DNA from: Polysphondylium violaceum
Lineage: Eukaryota; Evosea; Eumycetozoa; Dictyosteliales; Dictyosteliaceae
Direction of reading: 5' to 3'
Length of the DNA stretch: 22,795 nt
NCBI GenBank assembly: GCA_000277445.1
Contig: AJWJ01000389.1
Coordinates: 1-22,795 of the forward strand
Below, piece by piece: positions 22,760 through 22,795 of the stretch. Made by a program: the position numbers and the translations under genes. Below the pieces are notes generated by a model that saw only the letters and a program-made list of their open reading frames with translations, had not been told where the DNA came from and did not search any database. Numbering within the stretch: the stretch's first letter is position 1; each line of letters starts with the position of its first letter.

Positions 22760-22795
22760 TTCAAAATTACCCGTTAATATTGTTTCAATTTTTTT

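Larger units (their letters stand above)
22163..22795. other. AT-rich spacer upstream of the WW gene
   Basis: These 633 bp have no supportable reading frame, tRNA or other RNA gene. The first 200 bp are the promoter side of the C2/WW gene, with A/T tracts at about 22256-22312 and the inverted repeat GATTTT...AAAATC (about 22318-22345). Further right come a TATGTT tandem repeat and an AT-rich terminal block with small direct repeats. Confidence 0.6.

Overview
The window looks like nuclear DNA of a social amoeba (dictyostelid). The signs are AT-rich spacers with long A and T tracts; short AT-rich GT...AG introns (58-83 nt, one of 161 nt); Asn, Gln and Ser/Thr/Pro runs inside otherwise conserved proteins; and small secreted proteins ending in a CBM49-type cellulose-binding domain. 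Coding GC is clearly higher than I would expect in Dictyostelium discoideum, so a Cavenderia- or Heterostelium-like lineage is my guess. That placement is inference.

Layout, left to right. (1) 96-2291, minus: a 731-residue orphan protein, probably a dictyostelid-specific family. (2) 2292-2513: a short divergent promoter with a G-rich block and T tracts. (3) 2514-4829, plus: a six-exon gene for a 655-residue protein that joins starch/glycogen-binding (CBM20) modules to a USP-type deubiquitinase domain. (4) 4830-4912: an 83-bp convergent 3' junction. (5) 4913-17392, minus: the giant four-exon TRRAP/Tra1 gene (4088 residues), the pseudokinase scaffold of the SAGA and NuA4 histone acetyltransferase complexes. 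(6) 17958-18737 and 19536-20155, both minus: two paralogous small secreted proteins. The first carries a C-terminal CBM49; the second stops exactly at the last cysteine of the shared six-cysteine domain and has an intron that its sister lacks. (7) 20588-22162, minus: a two-exon gene for a C2-like / WW / IQ / WW adaptor. (8) 22163-22795: AT-rich non-coding sequence with small tandem and inverted repeats.

Reading frames end at splice sites in several places, so I rebuilt the spliced genes by hand. Every junction used is GT...AG and restores frame with family-consistent sequence on both sides. There is no operon logic here. The only architectural links are the shared divergent promoter of genes 1 and 2, the convergent ends of genes 2 and 3, and the tandem secreted paralogs.

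The most interesting item is the CBM20-deubiquitinase fusion. It implies a ubiquitin-editing enzyme targeted to glycogen, an architectural analogue of the CBM20-phosphatase laforin. Its Cys, His and Asp catalytic residues are present, but the Cys-box is unusual. I saw no mobile element, CRISPR array, tRNA or rRNA.
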